Of a stretch of DNA of 64,000 nucleotides, positions 44,815 to 52,299 are shown one piece after another; position 1 is the first letter of the stretch; each line of letters opens with the position of its first letter. The stretch is taken from positions 1 to 64,000 of the forward strand of contig SVEK01000005.1 in assembly GCA_015057405.1 (NCBI GenBank), in the 5' to 3' direction. The stretch is from Lachnospiraceae bacterium. GTDB taxonomy: Bacteria; Bacillota; Clostridia; Lachnospirales; Lachnospiraceae. The notes under the pieces were generated by a model that saw only the letters and a program-made list of their open reading frames with translations, did no database searches and had not been told where the DNA came from. Made by a program: the position numbers and the translations under genes.

Positions 44815-46728
44815 ATGTTAAGATTAAACTACGGAAACTTCCAGTTTTTGATTGAAGACGGCGTATTAAATTATGCTAAAGAATTGAAACAATTTAAAGA
44901 ATTAGAAGATGGTTCAATAAAATTATTCAAAAACAGATATGATTACTACGGTGACCTGGATAATGTTGTTAAGAACCTTCAAGATGATTTAACAAATATA
45001 CTTAACGAAATTATTTTACACTACGTAAAATATTGGAACGCCCACGGTGATTACTCCATGGATGCAGAAGAATTTGCAAGCGAGCTTTTTCTAAATGACT
45101 CATCCCAATTAGCAATATATACACAATGCGACTACATAACAGAAAAATATGCTGAAATTATGATGTCAAAAGAAGAAGCAGAAGAATATCGAAGAATGAG
45201 AAAGGCAAATCGCGGAAAATGGGAAGGCGGAGGCTTTGGGCTGGCAGGAGCCATGAAAGGTGCAGCAACTGCAGGTTCAATTAATCTGGTAACAGGCATG
45301 GGGCACTCCATTGTTAACGGAATTGGTAATGCTTTAGATTCAATGGCAGCCAATTCTGAAAAGAAGAAAATATATAAAAATCCAAACACTTTGTCAGGTA
45401 TTATTGCTGCATTAAGAAAAGACCTTAACAGAGTTTTTTCGACACAAATCGACTTATTAAATAGTTCAACTGATGATTATTACATCGAACCTGAACCGTC
45501 AAAAATAAAAACTGCCGCAACTATTTTAACTAATATATCCAAACCTGAAGTTCCTGAGGAAGACATTGAAAATAACGTATATGAAATATTAGACTTAAAT
45601 CCTTATTATGCTCCTCTATATACATTTTTATTAAATCGCTACGGCGATTCTGAAAGCAAATTAGACGAGCTTGCAGATATTTTCAGTTGTAAAGATGCCT
45701 TGGATTCAGAAAAAGACAAGATATTAAAGGAGGGAATCAAAAATCTTACTTACGATTCTCTTGAAGCTTCTTGCGAAAGTTTAAAAAAGACCAACGAAAT
45801 AATAGCCTACTATGGTATTAATACTAAGTATTCAAACACTACACAAACTTCTGCTGTGAATAAATATGAAAATGCGAAAATCGACAGTATAGTTGACGAT
45901 ATAGATTACCACAGTGAAGAATCAGTTAATAATGCCATTGAAACGTTAAAAAACCTTGAACTAACCGTAATAACTGTTGATAGCACCATAGAAACTATTA
46001 ACGAAAAATATCAACAGCAATATGAGCAAGACTGCTGCTTTAACGGAATCAAGTACGATTCACCTGCCACAGCAAATATTGCCCGAGCTGAAAACGATAA
46101 TATAGAATCCGTATTAAACGGTGTTGACTTTTACAACGATAATGCCGTAGCTGATGCAATTTCAAAAATAAAAACATTAACATTAACACAATTTAACATT
46201 GATGATGTTATAAGTAATATTGAAAAACAAACAAGAACTCTAGATGGCATATTATACGACTCCAAAGAAAATTTATTATCCGCCCTGTCATATAAAAACA
46301 ATTTACTCGCACAGGCAAAAGAACTTATCAACAACAAACGTCATAAAGATGCCATTAATGTAATTCGCACAGCTCAAATAGCAGAAAACTCCAGAACGGC
46401 ACTAACCTACGACGCAAGTAATTATTTAGTATCTGCCAATGAAGAAACTTTCAGCTTAGCAAAAGAATTTGAAATCAAAAAAGAAAAGGGAGACACATTT
46501 GTTTATGGTCTTATTGCAGCTATAGTTTGCGTATTTCTTGGATGGATAATTTCGAATTTCTTATGGCATTTTATACTATATGTAGGATATGCTTTAGGCG
46601 CAATTCTATTAATACAAGCTGTAATGACATGGCATGAAAACAAACAAATTAAAAAAGCATACAAAAAAGTAAAGGAATTCAAAAAAATGGGGTACATATT
46701 CAACGACAATTCCGATAACACCCATTAA
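44815..46728 (+). CDS. Large unknown protein with Gly/Ala-rich hydrophobic stretch and C-terminal membrane pair
   Basis: 637 residues. Helical N-terminal domain (1-135); at about 142-178 a Gly/Ala-rich hydrophobic run (GGGFGLAGAMKGAATAGSINL) reminiscent of glycine zippers; then helical repeats in 240-530 with alternating SIVDDIDYHSEESVNNAIETLKNL and SVLNGVDFYNDNAVADAISKIKTL segments, which look like two copies of one repeat. Two membrane helices at about 565-605 near the C-terminus and a basic tail. No signal peptide. I do not recognise it. GGAGA precedes the ATG. It forms a unit with the acidic 144-residue protein and ends at a bidirectional terminator. Confidence 0.7.
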   Translation: MLRLNYGNFQFLIEDGVLNYAKELKQFKELEDGSIKLFKNRYDYYGDLDNVVKNLQDDLTNILNEIILHYVKYWNAHGDYSMDAEEFASELFLNDSSQLAIYTQCDYITEKYAEIMMSKEEAEEYRRMRKANRGKWEGGGFGLAGAMKGAATAGSINLVTGMGHSIVNGIGNALDSMAANSEKKKIYKNPNTLSGIIAALRKDLNRVFSTQIDLLNSSTDDYYIEPEPSKIKTAATILTNISKPEVPEEDIENNVYEILDLNPYYAPLYTFLLNRYGDSESKLDELADIFSCKDALDSEKDKILKEGIKNLTYDSLEASCESLKKTNEIIAYYGINTKYSNTTQTSAVNKYENAKIDSIVDDIDYHSEESVNNAIETLKNLELTVITVDSTIETINEKYQQQYEQDCCFNGIKYDSPATANIARAENDNIESVLNGVDFYNDNAVADAISKIKTLTLTQFNIDDVISNIEKQTRTLDGILYDSKENLLSALSYKNNLLAQAKELINNKRHKDAINVIRTAQIAENSRTALTYDASNYLVSANEETFSLAKEFEIKKEKGDTFVYGLIAAIVCVFLGWIISNFLWHFILYVGYALGAILLIQAVMTWHENKQIKKAYKKVKEFKKMGYIFNDNSDNTH

Positions 46729-46760
46729 AATAAAATCTTTAACATTAGTATTTTCTATCG

Positions 46761-46794
46761 AAAAGAACTATGGGCACATGTCCATGGTTCTTTT
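46761..46794. terminator. Bidirectional Rho-independent terminator
   Basis: AAAAGAAC (46761-46768) pairs with GTTCTTTT (46787-46794), with ATGG/CCAT inside; T tracts occur on both strands. It closes the two-gene unknown unit. Confidence 0.85.
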
Positions 46795-46829
46795 CATTAT
46801 TTTCATTATATGGATAACGAGATTTGAAT

Positions 46830-46960
46830 GGTCTTAATCTACCTATATGGTATTAAATGAATCTAATCGGTATTTACTGAACTTATTTGGTCTTAACTGA
46901 ATCTAACCGGTATTTACTGAACTTATTTGATATTAATTTAACTTATCTGGTCTTAATACT
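46830..46960. repeat. 20-bp tandem repeats, six to seven degenerate copies
   Basis: GGT(A/C)TT starts recur at 46830, 46849, 46869, 46889, 46909, 46929 and 46949, i.e. every 20 bp (first unit 19). The copies at 46869 and 46909 are identical (GGTATTTACTGAACTTATTT), so there is also a 40-bp order. Period 20 is close to two helix turns. No reading frame is supported here. Confidence 0.85.
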
Positions 46961-47195
46961 TAGTACGGAGCGGGGGGACATGCTACTATTTATAAGTTGC
47001 AGTAACATCTCCTCACAAGACACCAAAAATATACTAAATCACTATTTAAAGCCAATATTTGTTTGATACATTACAGTAGCCTTTAAAGTGTGCGTAAAAT
47101 TAGAAATGTATAAGTTGGCTACAAGGTTTGTTAGAGAATAAACGAAAAAACATTATTCTCTGTAAAAGTTAAAATATATAGGTGACTGTACGGAG

Positions 47196-47288
47196 AGAAA
47201 ATATTTTTTAGGATACAATGGATGTCCTATGGGAGATTTATATGTACAACGGAGAAATGATTGTTGGCATATGTCAGACAAGGTCTGA
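47196..47288 (+). pseudogene. Truncated duplicate of the 96-residue gene at 49004
   Basis: About 78 bp (47195-47272) are nearly identical to 49009-49086, encoding RKYFLGYNGCP.GDLYVQRRND, then the match stops abruptly and a stop codon follows at 47286. There is no start codon or ribosome site in frame. The two copies form direct repeats flanking the toxin and XRE genes. The remainder of 46961-47349 is AT-rich with no gene visible. Confidence 0.8.
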
Positions 47289-47349
47289 TAAATTAGATTC
47301 AGAATATTGTGAAATAAATCATTAAAGTGTAAATAAATTAATTTAATGG

Positions 47350-47378
47350 TTGTTATTCAAATATACGCATGATACAAT
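47350..47378 (+). promoter_or_regulatory. Promoter of the small toxin gene
   Basis: TTGTTA (47350-47355), 17-bp spacer, TACAAT (47373-47378). Transcription from here gives a leader of about 85 nt before the toxin start. Confidence 0.65.
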
Positions 47379-47411
47379 GTTTTACGGAAAGTACCCATGA
47401 CAGGGTGGTAG

Positions 47412-47455
47412 CCTCCCAAGTTTATGTACACTGGTTCGCCGGAATACATAGGAGG
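47412..47455 (+). promoter_or_regulatory. Leader hairpin that hides the toxin ribosome site
   Basis: CCTCC (47412-47416) can pair with the ribosome site GGAGG (47451-47455), and TATGT (47423-47427) with ACATA (47446-47450), leaving a six-base bulge. Sequestered ribosome sites are usual in type I toxin messages. Confidence 0.55.
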
Positions 47456-47468
47456 GTAGGTGACGCGA

Positions 47469-47591
47469 ATGACGGCTTATGAAATCATTTCGGTTTTTAT
47501 AGGGATATTGGCTTTGCTGATGTCCTTTGGCAGCTTGATTATTGCGTTGCTTGCCTTTCTCGATAAGAGAAGTAAGAACAAGCGAAAATAA
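47469..47591 (+). CDS. Holin-like type I toxin (Hol-Tox family), 40 residues
   Basis: The peptide is MTAYEIISVFIGILALLMSF followed by GSLIIALLAFLDKRSKNKRK: one hydrophobic helix (about 6-31) and a basic tail, the pattern of the 'putative holin-like toxin' family of Firmicutes that is related to TxpA/BsrG toxins. GGAGG lies 13 bp before the ATG, inside a leader hairpin. An antisense transcript with a consensus promoter overlaps its 3' end. Such toxins insert into the membrane when the antisense RNA fails. It sits between an unknown gene fragment and an XRE regulator. Confidence 0.82.
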   Translation: MTAYEIISVFIGILALLMSFGSLIIALLAFLDKRSKNKRK

Positions 47592-47691
47592 AAATACCTA
47601 TCCTGTCTGACCCACAGGATAGGCGGTGTCCGTAAGGACAATTATCTACCTAAACTTGGAGCATCCACTTTGGAGTGGGTGCTTTCTTTGT
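47586..47691 (-). ncRNA. Antisense antitoxin RNA of the holin-like toxin
   Basis: Predicted RNA of about 105 nt on the minus strand, starting near 47691 below a consensus promoter and ending at a hairpin CCTATCCTGT/ACAGGATAGG (47597-47623) followed by T-rich sequence. It would pair with the whole 3' untranslated part and the last codons of the toxin message, as RatA does with txpA. Confidence 0.6.
47661..47689 (+). terminator. Terminator of the toxin message
   Basis: GCAtCCACT (47661-47669) pairs with AGTGGgTGC (47674-47682), followed by TTTCTTT. Confidence 0.8.
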
Positions 47692-47697
47692 ATAAAC

Positions 47698-47726
47698 ATA
47701 ATAACATTCTTACAGAAAGAATGCAA
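47698..47726 (-). promoter_or_regulatory. Promoter of the antitoxin RNA
   Basis: On the minus strand TTGCAT (47726-47721), an exact 17-bp spacer and TATTAT (47703-47698). Start of transcription is expected near 47691. Confidence 0.65.
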
Positions 47727-47763
47727 GGGGAATCTGTATAAAACAGAATCAAGCACGGCGTTG

Positions 47764-48192
47764 TTAACGTTTTTTGTTTGCTTTTATTTTCGTAAACTCA
47801 ATAATTTCCATACGATCTTCTTCGGTTAATTTTTCAAAATAATATAGCAATTCCTTTTCAAATCGATTCAATAAATGGAATTTTTTACTGTTGCGTGGAT
47901 TATTCAGATAATCTAAGTAATCGGATAATTCTTCGTTTTTAGGGGCTTGGATAAAATAACTATATTCTTCCAATTCTTCTGAAATAACTGTTAATTGAAT
48001 CAAATCATCTACAGAAATGTTGTACAAACCAGCAAGTTTATAGATGGTATCATAATTTGGAGTTCTCTTCCCTGTTTCATAATGTGAATAAGTTTGACGA
48101 ACAATTCCGAGATACGATGCTACGTAATCTTGAGTGTAGCCATTTGCCTTTCGTAATTCTTTCAATTTTTCGGGAATGATAGCATTTCTCAC
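47764..48192 (-). CDS. XRE-family transcriptional regulator
   Basis: 142 residues from a GTG at 48192 preceded by AAGGTGG 8 bp upstream; the frame stays open further but overlaps the divergent gene and has no site. Helix-turn-helix at about 7-62: IPEKLKELRKANGYTQDYVASYLGIVRQTYSHYETGKRTPNYDTIYKLAGLY. The C-terminal half is helical and charged. It faces a zinc-ribbon gene across 145 bp and probably controls it and itself. The toxin pair lies just downstream on the other side. Confidence 0.85.
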   Translation of the reverse strand: MRNAIIPEKLKELRKANGYTQDYVASYLGIVRQTYSHYETGKRTPNYDTIYKLAGLYNISVDDLIQLTVISEELEEYSYFIQAPKNEELSDYLDYLNNPRNSKKFHLLNRFEKELLYYFEKLTEEDRMEIIEFTKIKANKKR

Positions 48193-48300
48193 AATCTCAA
48201 CCACCTTTCTATGATTAATTATATGTGGTTGCGCAAGAGAAAATGCCATCGTTTGTAGCATTCTGTTTAATTTTATGTTAAAATTATTGTAGCGCCAATA

Positions 48301-48323
48301 AATGCAATACTGTAATGCAATAC
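48301..48323. promoter_or_regulatory. 10-bp direct repeat before the zinc-ribbon gene
   Basis: AATGCAATAC occurs at 48301-48310 and again at 48314-48323, immediately before the ribosome site of the zinc-ribbon gene. It is a plausible operator for the adjacent XRE protein. Confidence 0.4.
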
Positions 48324-48337
48324 AAGGAGGAATGAAC

Positions 48338-48763
48338 ATGGCACTTATTAAATGTCCGGAATGCCAAAAAGAAATATCAGATAAAGCTTTAGCTTGTCCC
48401 AATTGCGGTTTACCATTAAGACGAGAAGATAGAGGAACGTATGACATTCTTATCAAACGTGAAAAACAGTGGTTTTTGATAAATCCGCCAATAAAGATTC
48501 AAGTAGATTCTACAGAAAAATATGAATTAGAGAGCGGTGAAGAAATAGTAATTCCAATGACAACCGGAAAACACGATATTCTTTTTTCCCTAGGTCCTAG
48601 AAAAACCACAGCAAGTTTTGAAGTAAAAGAAAACATGGAACTTACCATCAAATCGAATAGAGTTTCTGGTGAATTGGAGGTATTAGGATATGGTATAGCA
48701 ACTACTAACAACTCCCCTACTATATCTGTCGGAGTTGGCATAGGTGGAATAATTGATAAATAG
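48338..48763 (+). CDS. Small zinc-ribbon protein
   Basis: 141 residues from the ATG at 48338 (AAGGAGG 7 bp upstream). A zinc ribbon opens it (CPECQKEISDKALACPNCG), followed by a beta-rich domain (YDILIKREKQWFLINPPIKIQVDSTEKYELESGEEIVIPMTTGKHDILFSLG) and a Gly/Val-rich end (SVGVGIGGIIDK) that may touch membranes. Family common in Firmicutes, function unknown. Divergent from the XRE regulator. Confidence 0.75.
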   Translation: MALIKCPECQKEISDKALACPNCGLPLRREDRGTYDILIKREKQWFLINPPIKIQVDSTEKYELESGEEIVIPMTTGKHDILFSLGPRKTTASFEVKENMELTIKSNRVSGELEVLGYGIATTNNSPTISVGVGIGGIIDK

Positions 48764-48822
48764 GAGGCGATATGAATGCGAGGTAAAAAAAACAATAGTG
48801 TTTATTTGTGGAGGTGTATAGA

Positions 48823-48860
48823 AAATCAAATATTTGAAAACAAATCAAATATATGAAAAC
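48823..48860. repeat. Two tandem 19-bp repeats
   Basis: AAATCAAATATTTGAAAAC (48823-48841) is followed at once by AAATCAAATATATGAAAAC (48842-48860), with a partial third AAAT. Upstream of the 96-residue gene. Confidence 0.75.
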
Positions 48861-49003
48861 AAATATGAGGATGTAGTTTTTGTAAAAAATAGTGTACAAT
48901 CTTTGGAAAAGTGTTAAATACTACAAATTTATTATTATCAGGAACCAAGTGTTATTGTGGATACAAGAGATTCCGAAAATTCATGTTAAAGAGAGAGGGA
49001 CAA

Positions 49004-49294
49004 ATGGATAGAAAATATTTTTTAGGATACAATGGATGTCCTAAGGAAGATTTATATGTACAACGGAGAAATGATTGTTGGCATATTAATGCCGGCGTCA
49101 ATTCAATAGGTCACACTCCGGGCTACGGAGTATGTTGTGATATTGCAGATGATTCATTAGAAGCACGTGATTTATCCAGTTTTCTTTTAAAAACAAAGCC
49201 TATACAAGAATTTATAATACAAAACAAGTTTGTTGGCACTGACCGATGTACCAATATATTCATTGACATTTGGAATTATATTCAAAACCAGTGA
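49004..49294 (+). CDS. Unknown 96-residue protein, full-length copy of a duplicated gene
   Basis: Starts at the ATG at 49004 after GAGAGGG. Soluble, with MDRKYFLGYNGCPKEDLYVQ, a WHINAGVNSIGHTPGYGVCCDIADDSLEARDLSSFL middle and a FIDIWNYIQNQ end; five cysteines. No known domain recognised. A truncated copy of its beginning lies at 47196-47288, so the region has been duplicated or rearranged. Confidence 0.6.
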   Translation: MDRKYFLGYNGCPKEDLYVQRRNDCWHINAGVNSIGHTPGYGVCCDIADDSLEARDLSSFLLKTKPIQEFIIQNKFVGTDRCTNIFIDIWNYIQNQ

Positions 49295-49333
49295 GTTCTG
49301 ACATTCAAAGAATAAATCTACTGTGGCTACTGC

Positions 49334-49404
49334 GGTCGGGGTTTTGCGGCGCCAGTTACCGACCGGAGCGAAGCGGAGACCTTGAACTCAGGTTCAAGGC
49401 TCCG
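49334..49404. repeat. GC-rich structured island
   Basis: GGTCGG (49334-49339) can pair with CCGACC (49359-49364), and a 13-bp stem follows: CGGAG-a-CCTTGAAC (49374-49387) with GTTCAAGG-CTCCG (49392-49404). The island is much richer in G+C than the flanks. The rest of the 49295-49748 gap holds the terminator and tRNA listed next and otherwise nothing I can name. Confidence 0.6.
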
Positions 49405-49415
49405 GCTGAGTGACG

Positions 49416-49455
49416 AAAAAGAGCCATGGACATTGATATGTCCATGACTCTTTTT
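49416..49455. terminator. Bidirectional terminator after the tRNA
   Basis: AAAAAGAG-CATGGACA pairs with TGTCCATG-CTCTTTTT around a six-base loop; it ends the tRNA-Leu transcript on the minus strand and could also stop plus-strand transcription. Confidence 0.88.
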
Positions 49456-49460
49456 CATCA

Positions 49461-49540
49461 TGCGGATAACAGGACTTGAACCTGCACGGTCTCCCACTAG
49501 AACCTAAATCTAGCGCGTCTGCCAATTCCGCCATATCCGC
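49461..49540 (-). tRNA. tRNA-Leu (anticodon UAG)
   Basis: Minus strand GCGGATA...TATCCGC-A acceptor stem, D-arm TGGCGGAATTGGCAGACGC, anticodon stem CTAGA/TCTAG with loop TTTAGGT (UAG at 49506-49504), and T-arm GCAGGTTCAAGTCCTG. The long class II variable region and these features fit tRNA-Leu reading CUN codons. CCA is not encoded. Confidence 0.95.
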
Positions 49541-49748
49541 AAGCAAATGAAATTATAACATAAAGACCTTTTCAAAACAAGTATCTGTTTTCTGTTATTT
49601 TTGCCTGCTTGTTTCCTTTTTTCTCTTGTCTTTGTAGTTAACACTACAGTGATATAAAATAAATAACAAACTGCCGGAAATAATCATTCCCGACAATCTG
49701 TTTTAACATAAAATATTTTTACTAATAGTATTACAAATGACAATTCCA

Positions 49749-51320
49749 TTATAATTTTTTTGCAACAATAAGTATTTCCTTTGCATGTATATCAGTTGCA
49801 TCTAATGACGTTTCAAAATGTCCCGCCGAAACATATTGTGCCTGCTCTATAACAAATCCACATTCTTCTATCAATGCACATATTTCATCTTTAGTATATC
49901 GCTTATCTCGAATAACATATTCAGCCGGCAACTTTGAATCATCAATAAATTGTTCTTTTCTATATACTAACGAAGTTGCAGTATCAATTAACAATAATTC
50001 CGGATTAAATATATCACCGGTTCTTTGCATTGTATTACTTGGTTTTAATTCTGCTAATGCTCTCGGATTTTTTTTCAAATTAACTTTATGTTCTATAGAC
50101 ACCAATGACGATGTCAATTCCATATTCATAACTGATAATATCAGATAACCATTAACCTTCAAATGATTATAAGCCGTCATTATTATTTTCTGATTATCCT
50201 TTTTTTCAGGAAAGGATCCAACAACATCATATAAACATAACACCCTGTCATATTCCGTTTTATCATTATAGAATCTAATATCAGCACATTCAAACTCGCA
50301 ATTATTAATTCCGCATTTTGCATTTTCACATTTTGCATTTTCAATATGCTGTTCCGAAAAATCTATTCCTTTTACATTAAATCCTATACTTGCCAATTCC
50401 AATGAATGTCTGCCTTGACCACATCCCAAATCAAGAATTTTGTTACCTTCACCATATTTTATAATATAATCAACTTCAGCCCCCGTATTTTTTGCCCATC
50501 CGTGACTCTTCATATCCATTCTGGTATAGGCATCTCTCAATTTCATTTCAGAGAACTTTACCATTTCATCAAAATGTTTTTCATAATTTGCATGATTAAT
50601 ATCCTGCGACTGAAATACAAATGCTAACCATTCATGACCATCACGCAATTCACCCAGTCTCTTAATAATATCCTCATCTTTATATTCAGTATTTTGAACA
50701 AAAAATTTACTATCTACCTGCGATGATGAATTAGACACTTTTATATCTTCGCCGTTAACAAATGGTATTTCCTGTATTAATGCTCTTATTTCAGGCATAT
50801 GTTTCAAAATAACTTTTGGCTTACATTGACGAAATGTTGCACTTTCCAATGTTTTTACCGTACACGGATTTGACGTTGCCAGTCCCCATGCATAATCATT
50901 TGAAAATCCCCATATTGAACGCAATAGCGTACTGGCAATTCCTCTCTGTCGAAACTCTTTCGATACTACCAATTGAACAACCCATGACATTATTTTCTTT
51001 TCAGAATTGTTCTTTTCTTCGTCCCAAATTCCTTTTATCTGGTTTCTATAATATATTGCCTGACCAATCAACTTATCGTCATATCTTGCTGTTGCAATAT
51101 AATAGTGCGGTTCATAATAATACTTTTTATATAAATTGACCGACATCTGTATTTGCTTTCCGGGTTTTTTTGCTAAATTATTATATACACCATAATTATT
51201 TCCAAACAGTTCAGAACATTCTGCTATTTCATCGTCTGATAAATTCATAAAAGGCGTTACTTTATATTGTATTTTCCCTTCGTCTGAATCTACATTTTTC
51301 TTTTTACCGAAAAACCACAT
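49749..51320 (-). CDS. GNAT acetyltransferase-SAM methyltransferase fusion
   Basis: 523 residues. N-terminal GNAT domain (about 18-180) with motif A VVQLVVSKEFRQRGIASTLLRSI at about 114-136. A charged linker leads to a class I methyltransferase (about 260-523): motif I KILDLGCGQGRHSLELA at 294-310, then GIDFSEQHIENAK, a YDRVLCLYDVVGSFPE acidic motif and LKVNGYLILSV. The repeated ENAKCENAKCG comes from a short DNA duplication. The two catalytic parts in one chain suggest consecutive modification of one substrate, perhaps a natural product or peptide; substrate unknown. Single gene with a nearby start at GGAGGTGAC. Confidence 0.85.
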   Translation of the reverse strand: MWFFGKKKNVDSDEGKIQYKVTPFMNLSDDEIAECSELFGNNYGVYNNLAKKPGKQIQMSVNLYKKYYYEPHYYIATARYDDKLIGQAIYYRNQIKGIWDEEKNNSEKKIMSWVVQLVVSKEFRQRGIASTLLRSIWGFSNDYAWGLATSNPCTVKTLESATFRQCKPKVILKHMPEIRALIQEIPFVNGEDIKVSNSSSQVDSKFFVQNTEYKDEDIIKRLGELRDGHEWLAFVFQSQDINHANYEKHFDEMVKFSEMKLRDAYTRMDMKSHGWAKNTGAEVDYIIKYGEGNKILDLGCGQGRHSLELASIGFNVKGIDFSEQHIENAKCENAKCGINNCEFECADIRFYNDKTEYDRVLCLYDVVGSFPEKKDNQKIIMTAYNHLKVNGYLILSVMNMELTSSLVSIEHKVNLKKNPRALAELKPSNTMQRTGDIFNPELLLIDTATSLVYRKEQFIDDSKLPAEYVIRDKRYTKDEICALIEECGFVIEQAQYVSAGHFETSLDATDIHAKEILIVAKKL

Positions 51321-51409
51321 AGTCTGTCACCTCCAAAATCCGATTGGTATTGTTTATTATAAAGTATATTCCAAAACTCTTCAATACAATCCCCACTAGG
51401 ATTCTTTTT

Positions 51410-52180
51410 TTACTGAATCTTCCTCTGCCTGCCCTCATGGTCCATCGTGTAGTCAACCTCATACTGCCCCTCAAGCAAAAGCTGTGACAGCGGTACAAAT
51501 TCGTACCCTTGCTCTTTTAGATTGGTTATCATTGTATCCAGCGCAGCCGGGGTGTACTTTGCGCCGTTGTGCATGAGGATAATCGAACCGGAGCCGAGGT
51601 GCTTATGGTTGCAGATTGTGTTGATGATTGAGTCTGTGCCGTAGTCTTTCCAATCGAGGGAGTCCACATCCCACTGTACACAACGATATCCCATTGAAGC
51701 AGTTGCCTCAACAACTGTGTTGTTGTAATCTCCGTAAGGTGGTCTGAACAGGGTCATCTCTATTCCGGTCAGTTCCTTGACTTTGTCGTGTACAAGCTGC
51801 AATTCTTCCTTGCATTGTTCCATTGACAGTTGGCTCATTTGTTTGTGATTCTCGCTGTGATTGCCAAGGTCATGTCCGGCAGCTGCAATAGCTTTGACAT
51901 CATCAGGGAAGCTTGAAACCCATCCGCCGGTCATGAAAAATGTAACTTTAACGTCGTGCTTTGCGAGGATATCCAGAATATTCTGAGTATCTTCGTTTCC
52001 CCACGCCGCATCAAAACTGAGGGAAATCTTTTTATCATCCCGATCAACACAGTAAATAGGGAGTTTCTTGCCCGAGGTTGATGAAGTTATTATATAATCT
52101 TCACCCAGAGTCCTTAACACAACACCAGTCAGTATCATAATACACATAACTGCAATTCCGATTTTACAAAATAATTTCAT
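51410..52180 (-). CDS. Polysaccharide deacetylase, PdaB-like
   Basis: About 256 residues from the ATG at 52180 (no clear ribosome site; a GTG 12 bp earlier is possible). An N-terminal helix anchors it. NodB domain: ISLSFDAAWGNEDT in place of the usual TFDDG, then LGNHSENH with the two metal His, FRPPYGDYN, and GSIILMHNGA. The 'FDxxWG' variant is characteristic of the sporulation deacetylase PdaB. It removes acetyl groups from peptidoglycan or chitin-like sugars outside the membrane. The DNA is noticeably richer in G+C than its neighbours. Confidence 0.87.
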   Translation of the reverse strand: MKLFCKIGIAVMCIMILTGVVLRTLGEDYIITSSTSGKKLPIYCVDRDDKKISLSFDAAWGNEDTQNILDILAKHDVKVTFFMTGGWVSSFPDDVKAIAAAGHDLGNHSENHKQMSQLSMEQCKEELQLVHDKVKELTGIEMTLFRPPYGDYNNTVVEATASMGYRCVQWDVDSLDWKDYGTDSIINTICNHKHLGSGSIILMHNGAKYTPAALDTMITNLKEQGYEFVPLSQLLLEGQYEVDYTMDHEGRQRKIQ

Positions 52181-52299
52181 AATTAACCACACATAGAAGA
52201 AATTATTAGATTATATGTCGTGCAAGGTTGTATATATTAATATTATTTTGGCTAATGTATTTAGGTTAGTATGTTTAGGCTAATATATTTCGGTTAATC

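Noticed and set aside
44815-46728. Phage tail tape-measure or conjugation protein
   Set aside because: Length, helical repeats and membrane helices could suggest it, but no structural phage or transfer gene is nearby.
46830-46960. CRISPR or plasmid iteron origin
   Set aside because: No spacers, no cas or rep gene; only degenerate 20-bp tandem units.
48193-48456. N-terminal extension of the XRE protein
   Set aside because: The open frame continues into the divergent zinc-ribbon gene, but the extension has no helix-turn-helix content and the GTG at 48192 has its own ribosome site.
44100-49550. Integrated mobile element with integrase
   Set aside because: Repeats, a gene fragment and a tRNA gene are suggestive, but no integrase or transposase and no att duplication of the tRNA-Leu 3' end was found.
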